Positions 1 to 8,023 of a stretch of DNA of 64,000 nucleotides are shown piece by piece; position 1 is the stretch's first letter; every line of letters begins with the position of its first letter. The stretch spans positions 1-64,000 of the forward strand of contig NZ_JBHSMC010000003.1 in assembly GCF_042655485.1 (NCBI RefSeq), in the 5' to 3' direction. The position numbers were made by a program, and so were the translations under genes. The stretch is from Lederbergia graminis. GTDB lineage: Bacteria; Bacillota; Bacilli; Bacillales; Bacillaceae_C. Below the pieces are notes generated by a model. That model worked only from the letters and a program-made list of their open reading frames with translations, ran no database searches and was not told the DNA's origin.

Positions 1-104
1 CAAGCTAGTAAGATCCCTGAAAGATGATCAGGTTGATAGGTCCGGTGTGGAAGTGTGGCGACACATGGAGCTGACGGATACTAATCGATCGAGGACTTAA
101 TCAA
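1..104 (+). rRNA. 23S ribosomal RNA, 3' end (partial)
   Basis: The window opens inside the last domain of 23S rRNA. The segment ending in the conserved GACGGATACTAATCGATCGA and GAGGACTTAA is the standard Bacillales 23S 3' terminus. Only about 104 bases are present; the rest lies upstream of the window. It is followed by 5S rRNA, as in a normal rrn operon. The exact 3' end is uncertain by a few bases. Confidence 0.95.
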
Positions 105-173
105 AAAGATTGTTTCAAGGTTTATATCTTCTCCATATTATCTGGTTTTGAGAGAATGAAATTCTCTTTTATG

Positions 174-289
<116 letters not shown>

Positions 290-292
290 AAT

Positions 293-324
293 GAAAGTCA
301 TCTTCTGAGGAAGGTGGCTTTTTT
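293..324 (+). terminator. rrn operon terminator
   Basis: A hairpin (GAAAGTCATCTTC / GAAGGTGGCTTTT, imperfect) ends in a T run immediately after 5S. It separates the rRNA transcript from the repeat array and the downstream tRNAs. Confidence 0.7.
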
Positions 325-435
325 GTGTTTGTAACAAGGAATGAAAAAAACAGTCTTATAATAAAGCCCGAATAAATGAAAAAAATGAATTAAGGTAGCT
401 ATTCAAAGGGGATAGAACCCACGAAAAAGAAAAAG

Positions 436-600
436 AGTGGAAGAGGTCACTATTGAGGTCGAATAGTGATCAAGAATAGGAAAAACTGTAGCAGAGGTCA
501 CTATTGAGATTGATTAAATCCCAAATGAAAAGGAATATGAAAATTAGGTAACTATTCACTTCAAATAGATACCATGATTAGGAGAATGTTAAATTACAGT
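436..600. repeat. Diverged dispersed repeat fragments upstream of the tandem array
   Basis: The phrase AGGTCACTATTGAG occurs twice (about 444 and 495). The first copy carries a short inverted repeat, TCACTATT ... AATAGTGA (447-469). A related ACTATTCA motif occurs near 549 and 610. No open frame of convincing composition is present. These look like a degenerate sister family of the 51-52 bp units that start at 660. Confidence 0.4.
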
Positions 601-659
601 CGCTATTCAGGTAAAGAGAGGAGAGAAAATTCTTCAGAATGGAATCAAAGAGGTGCTAT

Positions 660-1125
660 GATTCCCTAAAGGAGAAAGATTCCTTCAGTAAGGGAATCAA
701 AGTCCCTGTATGATTCCCAAAGGAGAGAAATCACTTCAGTAAGGGAATCAAAGTCGCTGTATGATTCCCAAAGGAGAGAAATCACTTCAGTAAGGGAATC
801 AAAGTCGCTGTATGATTCCCAAAAGGAGAAAGATTCCTTCATTAAGGGAATCAAAACCACTGTATGATTCCCATAAGGAGAGTAAAACCTTCGAGAAGGG
901 AATCAAAGAGGTGCTATGATTCCCAAAAGGAGAAAGATCTCTTCAGTAAGGGAATCAAAACCGCTGTATGATTCCCAAAAGGAGAAAGATTCCTTCATTA
1001 AGGGAATCAAAACCACTGTATGATTCCCAAAAGGAGAAAAATCACTTCAGTAAGGGAATCAAAGTCGCTATATGATTCCCAGAAGGAGAAAAATCTCTTC
1101 AGGAGGGAATCAAAGAGGTGCAATA
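660..1125. repeat. Tandem array of 51-52 bp units, each with an internal inverted repeat
   Basis: The heptamer GATTCCC recurs at 660, 712, 763, 814, 866, 918, 970, 1022 and 1074, giving spacings of 52, 51, 51, 52, 52, 52, 52 and 52. Within each unit GATTCCC is followed by a purine-rich AAAGGAGAAAGAT stretch, CTTCAGTAA, then the complementary GGGAATC, then AAAGTCGCTGTAT or a variant. Each unit could therefore form a stem with a loop of about 25 bases. Unit lengths that vary by one base and the lack of a conserved frame argue against coding. All parts of the unit are conserved, so this is not a CRISPR. The array lies between the rRNA terminator and the tRNA promoter. Confidence 0.9.
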
Positions 1126-1131
1126 AATCCC

Positions 1132-1255
1132 AAGAGGAGCCCCCAGTCCCAAGCGAAAGCCCTAAGCCTCAAATCCCACAGCCCCAGTCCCAAGCGCAAG
1201 CCCCAATTCCCAACCAATCCCCACCCCACCCCCAACCCACTTCCCCAACCCCAAA
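1132..1255. other. C-rich tract (G-rich on the minus strand, possible G-quadruplex)
   Basis: This stretch is mostly C and A with very few G residues, in a region that is otherwise A+T-rich. On the minus strand it reads as many G3-G5 runs separated by short loops, densest over 1215-1255. Traces of TCCC and GCAAGCCCC suggest it grew from the end of the neighbouring array. It has no convincing coding content. Confidence 0.6.
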
Positions 1256-1285
1256 AACATTTTCATTTATTTTTTAATAAATCAG

Positions 1286-1314
1286 TTGCATTTTCTAATG
1301 AATGATAATATAAT
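1286..1314 (+). promoter_or_regulatory. Sigma-A-type promoter for the tRNA pair
   Basis: TTGCAT (1286-1291) and TATAAT (1309-1314) are spaced by exactly 17 bases, which would start transcription about 15 bases before tRNA-fMet. It gives the tRNAs an rrn-independent promoter downstream of the array. Confidence 0.65.
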
Positions 1315-1334
1315 AATACTGTTGCAGTAAACGG

Positions 1335-1408
<74 letters not shown>

Positions 1409-1422
1409 TTTATTTTAATATT

Positions 1423-1499
1423 GGTCCGGTAGTTCAGTTGGTTAGAATGCCTGCCTGTCACGCAGGAGGTCGCGGGTTCGAGTCCCGTCCGGACCGCCA
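1423..1499 (+). tRNA. tRNA-Asp (GTC)
   Basis: Cloverleaf with acceptor GGTCCGG / CCGGACC, anticodon loop CTGTCAC giving GTC, T arm GCGGGTTCGAGTCCCGT, and an encoded 3' CCA (1497-1499). Confidence 0.96.
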
Positions 1500-1520
1500 T
1501 AATATAATAAATGTAACTTC

Positions 1521-1549
1521 AAAAACGAAATCGGATTTCGTTTTTTTTT
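1521..1549 (+). terminator. Terminator after the tRNA pair
   Basis: Perfect short stem AAACGAAAT / ATTTCGTTT followed by a long T run, directly downstream of tRNA-Asp. Confidence 0.8.
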
Positions 1550-1619
1550 ATTGTTTTTTTGCTCAATTTTTTTTAATCATGTAAACTAATAGATATTATA
1601 ATTGAGGGAGAGAGTTCCC

Positions 1620-2090
1620 ATGAATAGTTATGAATTGCATTCAAAAAGTCGAGAACATACATATGCTATTGCTAATAAACTAGGCAGCCTTTTGCAACAA
1701 GGGGATGTGCTTTTATTAGAAGGTGACTTGGGAGCAGGAAAAACCACTTTTACAAAAGGAATCGCTGTAGGTTTGGATATAACGAGGAATGTGAACAGTC
1801 CCACCTTTACCATCATTAAAGAGTATGAAGGCAGGCTTCCACTTTATCATATGGATGTGTATCGAGTGGAGGATTCTTCTGAAGATTTAGGAATAGATGA
1901 ATATTTTTATGGTAATGGGGTCACAGTGGTGGAATGGGCGCATTTAATAAAAGAGCAGCTGCCTGATGAATATTTAGAAATTCGTTTGTACCATGAAGGT
2001 GATGATCAACGTAAGTTAGTATTAGAACCTCATGGAGATCGGTATGAAGTTTTATGTAAGGAGTTATTAAATGAAAATCTTAGCGATTGA
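1620..2090 (+). CDS. tsaE: tRNA threonylcarbamoyladenosine biosynthesis ATPase TsaE
   Basis: A cytoplasmic P-loop ATPase of 156 residues that works with TsaB and TsaD to place the threonylcarbamoyl group on A37 of ANN-decoding tRNAs. The Walker A motif GDLGAGKTTFTKG is at about residues 34-46. The later MDVYRVE and VVEWAH segments are typical of the family, and the length is normal. I chose ATG 1620 over an upstream TTG (1602) because the GAGGGAGAGAG ribosome-binding site precedes the ATG. It overlaps tsaB by 20 bases and starts the tsaE-tsaB-rimI-tsaD operon. B. subtilis calls it ydiB. Confidence 0.94.
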   Translation: MNSYELHSKSREHTYAIANKLGSLLQQGDVLLLEGDLGAGKTTFTKGIAVGLDITRNVNSPTFTIIKEYEGRLPLYHMDVYRVEDSSEDLGIDEYFYGNGVTVVEWAHLIKEQLPDEYLEIRLYHEGDDQRKLVLEPHGDRYEVLCKELLNENLSD

Positions 2091-2769
2091 TACTTCCAAT
2101 GATACTTTAGGAATTTCACTTGTAAACGAGGAAAAGGTAATTGGAGAGTATATTACAAATATAAAAAAGAATCACAGTGTAAGAGTAATGCCAGCGATTG
2201 AACGTTTAATGGTGGACTGTGAGATGAAACCAGCCGATTTGGAAAAGATTGTAGTAGCGAAAGGGCCAGGTTCTTATACTGGGGTACGCATTGGTGTTAC
2301 CATTGCAAAAACATTGGCGATGAGCTTAGGGATCCCTTTAGTGGGAGTATCTAGTCTTGCGGTGTTAGCAGCCACACCGAGGTATTTTAACGGCTATATT
2401 TCGCCTTTATTTGATGCGCGTAGAGGGTTAATTTACACTGGTTTATACCGATTTGTAGATGGGGCTTTGGAAATGGTGAAGGAAGATCGTAATATTCTTG
2501 CTACAGAATGGGCGGAGCAGTTGCATGAATTAGAAGAGCCTGTATTATTTATAGGCAACGATGTAAAGATTCACGAAAGCACGTTCCAGTCTAAGCTAGA
2601 GGATAGGGCTATTTTTTCAAAAATAGGGGAACACAATCCTCGCCCAGGGGAATTAGGATTACTTGGGATGGAACTTCCAGGTGAGGATATCCACACGTTT
2701 ACTCCTAATTATATACGTCTTGTGGAAGCAGAAGCAAAATGGTTGGAGAAACAGGGGCGAACTAAATGA
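2071..2769 (+). CDS. tsaB: tRNA threonylcarbamoyladenosine biosynthesis protein TsaB
   Basis: A 232-residue ASKHA-fold pseudo-enzyme that dimerises with TsaD in the t6A-forming complex. It opens with the family signature MKILAIDTSNDTLGISL and carries VVAKGPGSYTGVRIGV around residues 61-76, which diagnoses TsaB/YeaZ. Unlike TsaD it lacks the HxxxH metal-binding motif. The reading frame overlaps the end of tsaE (20 bases) and the start of rimI (4 bases), so translation of the three is likely coupled. Length is normal for Firmicutes. Confidence 0.94.
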   Translation: MKILAIDTSNDTLGISLVNEEKVIGEYITNIKKNHSVRVMPAIERLMVDCEMKPADLEKIVVAKGPGSYTGVRIGVTIAKTLAMSLGIPLVGVSSLAVLAATPRYFNGYISPLFDARRGLIYTGLYRFVDGALEMVKEDRNILATEWAEQLHELEEPVLFIGNDVKIHESTFQSKLEDRAIFSKIGEHNPRPGELGLLGMELPGEDIHTFTPNYIRLVEAEAKWLEKQGRTK

Positions 2770-3227
2770 TTGATCAAGAGACATGTGATCTTACTTTTCG
2801 ATTTGCAACCGAGAGAGATATTCAAGCACTTGTAGAAATTGAGCAACAGTCGTTTTCTGTGCCTTGGCCAGCAGAGGCATTTTATAATGACATAGTTGGA
2901 AATCGTTTTGCCAGATATTTAATAATAGAGTGTAATGGTAAGGTAGCTGGTTATTGTGGAGTTTGGCTTGTCATCGATGAAGCACATATTACCAACATTG
3001 CGATTCTTCCACAGTATCGGGGACGAAAGTTAGGAGAGGCATTGCTGTCAAAAATGATGATGTTTGCGATGGCCTCAGGAGCGAATACAATGACGTTGGA
3101 AGTGCGAGTGAGCAATCATCCCGCACGGTCTTTATATAAAAAACTAGGGTTTCAAGAAGGTGGTATTCGAAAAAATTATTATACCGATAATTTTGAAGAT
3201 GCCATCGTAATGTGGGTGAAATTATGA
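2766..3227 (+). CDS. rimI: Ribosomal protein S18 alanine N-acetyltransferase family, RimI
   Basis: A GNAT-fold acetyltransferase of 153 residues. The acetyl-CoA-binding motif appears as LPQYRGRKLGEALL (residues about 81-94), preceded by the core strand EAHITNIAIL. The terminal segment with N117 and Y123 (SNHPARSLYKKLGF) matches RimI. The known role in bacteria is N-terminal alanine acetylation of S18; in the B. subtilis lineage the physiological substrate is less certain. The gene sits between tsaB and tsaD with 4-base overlaps on both sides, the usual order in Bacilli. Confidence 0.9.
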   Translation: MIDQETCDLTFRFATERDIQALVEIEQQSFSVPWPAEAFYNDIVGNRFARYLIIECNGKVAGYCGVWLVIDEAHITNIAILPQYRGRKLGEALLSKMMMFAMASGANTMTLEVRVSNHPARSLYKKLGFQEGGIRKNYYTDNFEDAIVMWVKL

Positions 3228-4240
3228 GTGAGAATATCATTATATTAGGCATTGAAACAAGCTGTGATGAAACAGCAGCATCTGTCGTAAAAAATGGAAA
3301 AGAAATACTCTCCAATGTTGTTGCATCGCAAATTGAGAGTCATAAAAGATTTGGTGGGGTAGTTCCAGAGCTGGCATCACGTCATCATGTGGAGCAGATT
3401 ACAATTGTCATCGAAGAAGCGTTAAAGGAAGCAGATGTAACGTATGAAGATATTGATGCGATCGCAGTTACAGAAGGCCCAGGTTTAGTTGGGGCTTTAC
3501 TTGTAGGTGTGAATGCAGCGAAGGCACTTGCATTTGCTAAACAAATCCCAATCGTTGGTGTCCATCATATTGCCGGTCATATTTATGCGAACCGTTTAAT
3601 TACAGAGTTGAAATTCCCGTTGCTTTCCCTTGTTGTATCTGGGGGCCATACAGAATTGGTGTATATGAAGGAACACGGCTCTTTTGAGGTTATTGGTGAA
3701 ACGTTAGATGATGCAGCAGGAGAGGCATATGATAAAGTGGCACGGACGTTACAGCTGCCTTATCCAGGTGGACCACATATTGATCGACTTGCACATGAAG
3801 GAACAGCTGTCATTGATTTGCCAAGAGCATGGCTAGAAGAGGGATCCTATGATTTTAGTTTTAGTGGATTAAAGTCGGCAGTTATTAACACCCTCCACAA
3901 TGCAGAACAAAGAGGGGAAAAGATATCCCCAGAAGATTTAGCTGCAAGTTTCCAAGCTAGCGTTGTGGATGTGTTGGTGGAAAAAACAATTCGTGCAGTA
4001 AAAGAATATAAGGTGAAACAAGTGTTATTAGCTGGTGGAGTAGCGGCTAATAGAGGGTTGCGAACAGCATTGGAATCAGCATTTTCACAAATTGCTGATG
4101 TAGAATTAGTGATTCCGCCACTTCATCTTTGTACTGATAATGCAGCCATGATCGCAGCTGCAGGTACGATACTTTATCAACAAGGTAAACTCGGGGCAAT
4201 GGATATGAATGCCAATCCGGGGCTAGATATTGAAAAATAG
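3224..4240 (+). CDS. tsaD: tRNA N6-adenosine threonylcarbamoyltransferase TsaD
   Basis: The catalytic subunit (338 residues) that transfers threonylcarbamoyl from TC-AMP to tRNA A37. The start ILGIETSCDETAASVV, the metal-ligand motif HHIAGH (two histidines four apart) and the phosphate-binding SGGHTELV segment are all present. I chose ATG 3224, which overlaps the rimI stop as ATGA, over an upstream GTG. The former name gcp (O-sialoglycoprotein endopeptidase) is obsolete. A perfect terminator stem follows at 4251, then a DnaA-box cluster. Confidence 0.96.
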   Translation: MSENIIILGIETSCDETAASVVKNGKEILSNVVASQIESHKRFGGVVPELASRHHVEQITIVIEEALKEADVTYEDIDAIAVTEGPGLVGALLVGVNAAKALAFAKQIPIVGVHHIAGHIYANRLITELKFPLLSLVVSGGHTELVYMKEHGSFEVIGETLDDAAGEAYDKVARTLQLPYPGGPHIDRLAHEGTAVIDLPRAWLEEGSYDFSFSGLKSAVINTLHNAEQRGEKISPEDLAASFQASVVDVLVEKTIRAVKEYKVKQVLLAGGVAANRGLRTALESAFSQIADVELVIPPLHLCTDNAAMIAAAGTILYQQGKLGAMDMNANPGLDIEK

Positions 4241-4250
4241 CATTAAACTT

Positions 4251-4291
4251 GCATGGAGAATAGAGAAAACTCTAACTCCATGCGTTTTTTT
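4251..4291 (+). terminator. tsaD operon terminator
   Basis: Perfect nested stem GCATGGAG AA TAGAG ... CTCTA A CTCCATGC followed by seven T residues, 10 bases after the tsaD stop. Confidence 0.9.
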
Positions 4292-4310
4292 GTCATTCTA
4301 TCATTGGTGC

Positions 4311-4480
4311 TGTGGATAATAATGTGCATAATTTTTATAACCGTTTCCAAAGTCCTATATAATAGGCTTGAAAATCACACACATTTTGTGGATAACTGGG
4401 GATAAAAATGTGGATAATGTGGAAAAGTCTGCTGAAACTAGGTATATTGCTGTTGATAATGTGTATAAGCTTGTGGAAAA
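4311..4480 (+). promoter_or_regulatory. DnaA-box cluster downstream of tsaD
   Basis: The exact complement of the DnaA box TTATCCACA (TGTGGATAA) occurs at 4311, 4387 and 4409. One-mismatch versions lie at 4323 (TGTGCATAA), 4397 (TGGGGATAA), 4418 (TGTGGAAAA), 4451 (TGTTGATAA), 4460 (TGTGTATAA) and 4472 (TGTGGAAAA). All nine are in the same orientation and many are spaced 9-12 bases apart. The segment lies between convergent genes, where a promoter is not expected. From memory, B. subtilis has DnaA-box clusters away from oriC that hold back initiation, one of them next to gcp (tsaD). This would be the counterpart. Confidence 0.8.
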
Positions 4481-4483
4481 CGA

Positions 4484-4508
4484 AAGCACCCTGTTGAAAA
4501 GGGTGCTT
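4484..4508 (-). terminator. Terminator of the ABC-F gene
   Basis: Stem AAGCACC / GGGTGCTT, followed on the minus strand by a T-rich stretch, just after the stop codon of the minus-strand ABC-F gene. Confidence 0.6.
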
Positions 4509-4514
4509 GTCCAT

Positions 4515-6434
4515 TTATGCATCAAGAAGTTCAGCAAGTTCTGTCCATTCCTCGAGAAGTTCATTAACCTCATCTTTTAAAGATTCAATCGAATCGTTAA
4601 TGTTAATAACTTTTTCGTGGTCCTCAAAAATTTCAGGTAGACATAGTAATTGTTCTTGCTCTTCTATTTTTCCTTCTAAATCATTCATTTTTTCTTCAAT
4701 TTCTTCGATGCGTCGTTTCCGTTGTCTTTCTAACTTTTTCATTTCTTTATCTTGTTGATAACTTGTTTTTGTGGATTCTACTTGTTTCTTTGTATCATTT
4801 TCCGTTGATTCCATTGCTGCTAATTCCAGTGTTTCAGCCTTTTTCTGTACATAGTAGTCATAATCACCTAGGTACTCAACAGCGCCATCAGGTGTTAACT
4901 CAATTACTTTTGTAGCAATTCTATTAATAAAATAACGGTCATGTGAAACAAAAAGAATCGTACCCGGATAATCTACTAATGCATTTTCCAGTATCTCTTT
5001 ACTATCTAAATCCAAATGGTTTGTAGGTTCATCGAGAATGAGGAAATTGGACTTTTCCAGCATTAAAATTGCAAGTGCAAGCCGAGCTTTTTCTCCACCA
5101 CTTAAAGTGGATACTATTTTTAAAACATCATCGCCACTAAATAGGAAATTTCCTAGCACAGTTCGAATTTCTTTTTCGTCTTTTAATGGGTAATGGTCCC
5201 ATAGTTCTTGCAAAACGGTTTTATTAGAGGAAAGCTCTGCTTGTTCCTGGTCATAGTAACCAATCGAGACATTCGTACCGTAGTCAATGTTTCCTGCTAG
5301 TAATTGTATTTTCTTAATGATCGTTTTTAACAGAGTGGATTTACCAACGCCGTTTGGACCGACAAGCGCGATACTATCTTGCCGAAAAATCGAAAAATCA
5401 ATATGCTGGGCAAGCGCTTGATGATCATATCCAATCGAAGCATCCCGCACTTTTAATACATCATTTCCACTTTGTCTTTCAATATCAAATGAAAATGAAG
5501 CAGATTTCTCTCCACCCTTTGGTCGATCCATTAATTGCATCCTATCTAGCTGCTTTCTTCTACTTTGCGCTCGTTTCGTTGTGGAAGCACGTGCTAGATT
5601 TCGCTGAATGAAGTCTTGTAATTTCGCAACTTCTTCTTGTTGTTTCTCAAATTGCTTCATTTCTCGTTCATACAATTCGGCTTTTTGGTCTAAGTATTTG
5701 CTGTAGTTACCATGAAATTTCTTTATTTCCGTTCTAGATAGTTCATACACTTGTGTAACTACTTTATCGAGAAAATAGCGATCATGTGAAACGATTAATA
5801 CGGCACCAGAATAATTTGCTAAATATTGCTCTAACCAGGAAAGGGTCTCAATATCTAAATGGTTCGTCGGTTCGTCCAGTATTAACAAATCAGGTTTCGT
5901 TAGTAAAAGTTTCGCCAATGCTAATCTCGTTTTTTGCCCACCACTTAAAGTAGAAATGAGTGTAGAACAATCTTTTTCATAAAAGCGCAAACCATGTAAT
6001 ACAGAGCGAATATCGGATTCGTATTGATATCCTCCAATTTCTTTAAATTTCACTTGGAGTCTATCGTATTCATGTAGCAATTTTGCTGCTTCGCTTTCAC
6101 TTACGGTTGCTAGATCAAGCTCTATTTGGCGAATTTCTTTTTCCATTTCTCTTACTTTCGCAAAAACAGATAGCATTTCATCCCAAATAGATAATTTTGA
6201 TTCAAGTCCAGTGTTTTGTGCTAAATAATCAATTGTTACATCTTTCGGCTTGACTATCTGACCAGAGTCATAGGAAAGGTGGCCTGCGATTATTTTTAAT
6301 AAAGTAGATTTACCAGCACCATTACGCCCAACTAGGGCAATGCGGTCATTTGTTTGTATTTCAAGTTTTATATTGGATAATATTAATTCTGCTCCAAAGT
6401 ATTTTGTTAGTTGTTGAATTTGTAACAACATCAT
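4515..6434 (-). CDS. ABC-F family ATP-binding protein (YdiF-like)
   Basis: A soluble 639-residue protein with two ABC ATPase domains and no membrane segments, as in ABC-F translation factors that act at the ribosomal E site. Walker A motifs are GRNGAGKST (about residue 36) and GPNGVGKST (about residue 358). Each is followed by an LSGGQKTRLALA or LSGGEKARLALA signature and an LILDEPTNHLD Walker B motif. Between them lies the charged helical linker (residues about 240-320). The C-terminal extension from about 550 is a predicted coiled coil. The upstream GAGGTG site supports the start. It lies where B. subtilis has ydiF, convergent with tsaD. Confidence 0.9.
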   Translation of the reverse strand: MMLLQIQQLTKYFGAELILSNIKLEIQTNDRIALVGRNGAGKSTLLKIIAGHLSYDSGQIVKPKDVTIDYLAQNTGLESKLSIWDEMLSVFAKVREMEKEIRQIELDLATVSESEAAKLLHEYDRLQVKFKEIGGYQYESDIRSVLHGLRFYEKDCSTLISTLSGGQKTRLALAKLLLTKPDLLILDEPTNHLDIETLSWLEQYLANYSGAVLIVSHDRYFLDKVVTQVYELSRTEIKKFHGNYSKYLDQKAELYEREMKQFEKQQEEVAKLQDFIQRNLARASTTKRAQSRRKQLDRMQLMDRPKGGEKSASFSFDIERQSGNDVLKVRDASIGYDHQALAQHIDFSIFRQDSIALVGPNGVGKSTLLKTIIKKIQLLAGNIDYGTNVSIGYYDQEQAELSSNKTVLQELWDHYPLKDEKEIRTVLGNFLFSGDDVLKIVSTLSGGEKARLALAILMLEKSNFLILDEPTNHLDLDSKEILENALVDYPGTILFVSHDRYFINRIATKVIELTPDGAVEYLGDYDYYVQKKAETLELAAMESTENDTKKQVESTKTSYQQDKEMKKLERQRKRRIEEIEEKMNDLEGKIEEQEQLLCLPEIFEDHEKVININDSIESLKDEVNELLEEWTELAELLDA

Positions 6435-6558
6435 ATTATTTCACCTCTAGTTTCATAGTTAGTTTACCGTATATATGCTGCAAACTTCAATCATGGAAAG
6501 TGAGAACAATAAGACATGTCGGAAAAAATAGTGTATGATATTACAAGGGGGGCTGTCC

Positions 6559-7059
6559 GTGAGTAATTTGACACATTTTAATGAAGAGGGTCGGGCGAAA
6601 ATGGTGGATGTAAGTGATAAGCCCGAAACGGTTAGAATTGCAAAAGCGCAATCTAGTATTGAAGTAAATGAACTTATATATGAACATATACAATCAAACC
6701 AAATAAAAAAAGGGGATGTACTTGCTGTCGCTCAAGTAGCGGGAATTATGGCAGCTAAAAAAACATGGGATATTATACCTATGTGTCATCCAATTCCATT
6801 AAAGGGGATCGATATTTCTTTTAACTGGAAAGAACAACCACATAATAAGTGGAAACTAGAAATATTCGCTACCGTTAAGACAATTGGAAATACGGGAGTA
6901 GAAATGGAAGCATTAACAGCTGTTTCTACGGCGGCTTTAACGGTATACGATATGTGTAAAGCAATAGATAAAGGAATGATTATTGGTCCAACCTTTCTCC
7001 TGGAAAAATCAGGTGGAACTAAAGGGAAGGATTTTAAACGAAATGATGTTGAGATATAA
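6559..7059 (+). CDS. moaC: Cyclic pyranopterin monophosphate synthase MoaC
   Basis: A 166-residue enzyme that, with MoaA, converts GTP to cyclic pyranopterin monophosphate in molybdenum cofactor synthesis. Family signatures are present: DIIPMCHPIPLKGIDI, then TGVEMEALTAVSTAALTVYD and DMCKAIDKGM. The C-terminal LLEKSGGTKG is also typical. I chose GTG 6559, preceded by CAAGGGGGG, rather than an earlier start at 6535. It lies divergent from the ABC-F gene and upstream of rex, the ydiG position in B. subtilis. No other moa gene is in the window. Confidence 0.93.
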   Translation: MSNLTHFNEEGRAKMVDVSDKPETVRIAKAQSSIEVNELIYEHIQSNQIKKGDVLAVAQVAGIMAAKKTWDIIPMCHPIPLKGIDISFNWKEQPHNKWKLEIFATVKTIGNTGVEMEALTAVSTAALTVYDMCKAIDKGMIIGPTFLLEKSGGTKGKDFKRNDVEI

Positions 7060-7085
7060 TTTAGCATTTGTGCGGAGGTAAAAAG

Positions 7086-7748
7086 ATGAGCGAAGAAACA
7101 ATGAAAATACCACAAGCGACAGCAAAACGGCTGCCATTATATTATAGGTTTATCAAGAATCTCCACGCTTCTGGAAAACAGCGTGTTTCGTCCGCAGAGC
7201 TAAGTGAAGCTGTAAAAGTAGATTCTGCAACGATTAGGAGAGACTTTTCTTATTTTGGTGCGCTTGGAAAAAAAGGTTATGGGTATAATGTAAACTATCT
7301 ACTATCATTTTTTAGTAAAACATTGGATCAAGATGAAATAACGAAAGTAGCGCTAATTGGTGTAGGTAATTTAGGTACTGCGTTTTTGAACTATAATTTC
7401 CTTAAAAATAACAGTACGAAAATAGCGATGGCATTTGAAGTAGATCCATCGAAAATTGGTACTAATATCGGTGATGTACCAGTATATGATATGAAGGAAT
7501 TAGAGCAACGTTTAAACGAAGAAGAAATTACTGCGGTTATCTTAACGGTTCCGGTCAATGCAGCACAACAAATTACTGATCGTTTGAAGGATACTGAGGT
7601 GAAAGGCATCCTTAACTTTACACCAGCAAGATTATCTGTACCACCTTCTGTTCGTGTTCATCACATCGATTTAGCAGTAGAACTACAATCTCTTATCTAT
7701 TTCTTGAAAAATTATCCGAATCCTGACACGGAAAGTTCACAAGAATAA
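7086..7748 (+). CDS. rex: Redox-sensing transcriptional repressor Rex
   Basis: A 220-residue NADH/NAD+-sensing repressor of fermentative and respiratory genes. The N-terminal winged helix (residues about 15-70) contains VDSATIRRDFSYFGALGKKG, the Rex recognition helix. The Rossmann domain starts with ALIGVGNLGTAFLNY. The C-terminal domain-swapping helix covers the last 25 residues. ATG 7086 is placed 7 bases after GGAGG. The order moaC-rex-tatA-tatC matches B. subtilis ydiGHIJ. Confidence 0.96.
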   Translation: MSEETMKIPQATAKRLPLYYRFIKNLHASGKQRVSSAELSEAVKVDSATIRRDFSYFGALGKKGYGYNVNYLLSFFSKTLDQDEITKVALIGVGNLGTAFLNYNFLKNNSTKIAMAFEVDPSKIGTNIGDVPVYDMKELEQRLNEEEITAVILTVPVNAAQQITDRLKDTEVKGILNFTPARLSVPPSVRVHHIDLAVELQSLIYFLKNYPNPDTESSQE

Positions 7749-7814
7749 GCAAATTGTCAATAGCAAAATTACATGTAATCCGTTAAACTATAACTATTAA
7801 GGAGGTGGGCGCAA

Positions 7815-8009
7815 ATGGTATTAGGAGCTATCGGTCCAGGTAGTGTCGTTATTATTGCTATTGTAGCATTACTGATTTTTGGCCCAAAAAAATTACCGGA
7901 ATTAGGCAAGGCTGCCGGTAAAACGTTACGTGAATTTAAAAATGCAACAGCAGGTCTGGCAGATGACGTAGATCCAGTAAAGGATAATAAAAAAGACGCC
8001 GACAAATGA
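7815..8009 (+). CDS. tatA: Twin-arginine translocase subunit TatA
   Basis: A 64-residue single-span membrane protein. One N-terminal transmembrane helix (residues about 6-22) is followed by the hinge FGPKKLPELGKAAGKTLREF, diagnostic of TatA/E, and a short charged tail. A strong AAGGAGGTGGG ribosome-binding site precedes the ATG. It forms the size-adaptable pore of the Tat export system with TatC, encoded 14 bases downstream. It corresponds to tatAy in position. Confidence 0.95.
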   Translation: MVLGAIGPGSVVIIAIVALLIFGPKKLPELGKAAGKTLREFKNATAGLADDVDPVKDNKKDADK

Positions 8010-8023
8010 TAGGATGAACAGTT

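Noticed and set aside
660..1125. Tandem array as a CRISPR
   Set aside because: All of each 51-52 bp unit is conserved, with no variable spacers, and no cas gene is near.
1020..1277. Open frames across the tandem array (also 666-860 and 1072-1305)
   Set aside because: They are repeats of the unit read in a frame; unit lengths of 51 and 52 break the frame between copies and no ribosome-binding site is present.
4311..4480. DnaA-box cluster as a replication origin
   Set aside because: There is no dnaA, dnaN or AT-rich unwinding region; the neighbours are the tsa and ABC-F genes.
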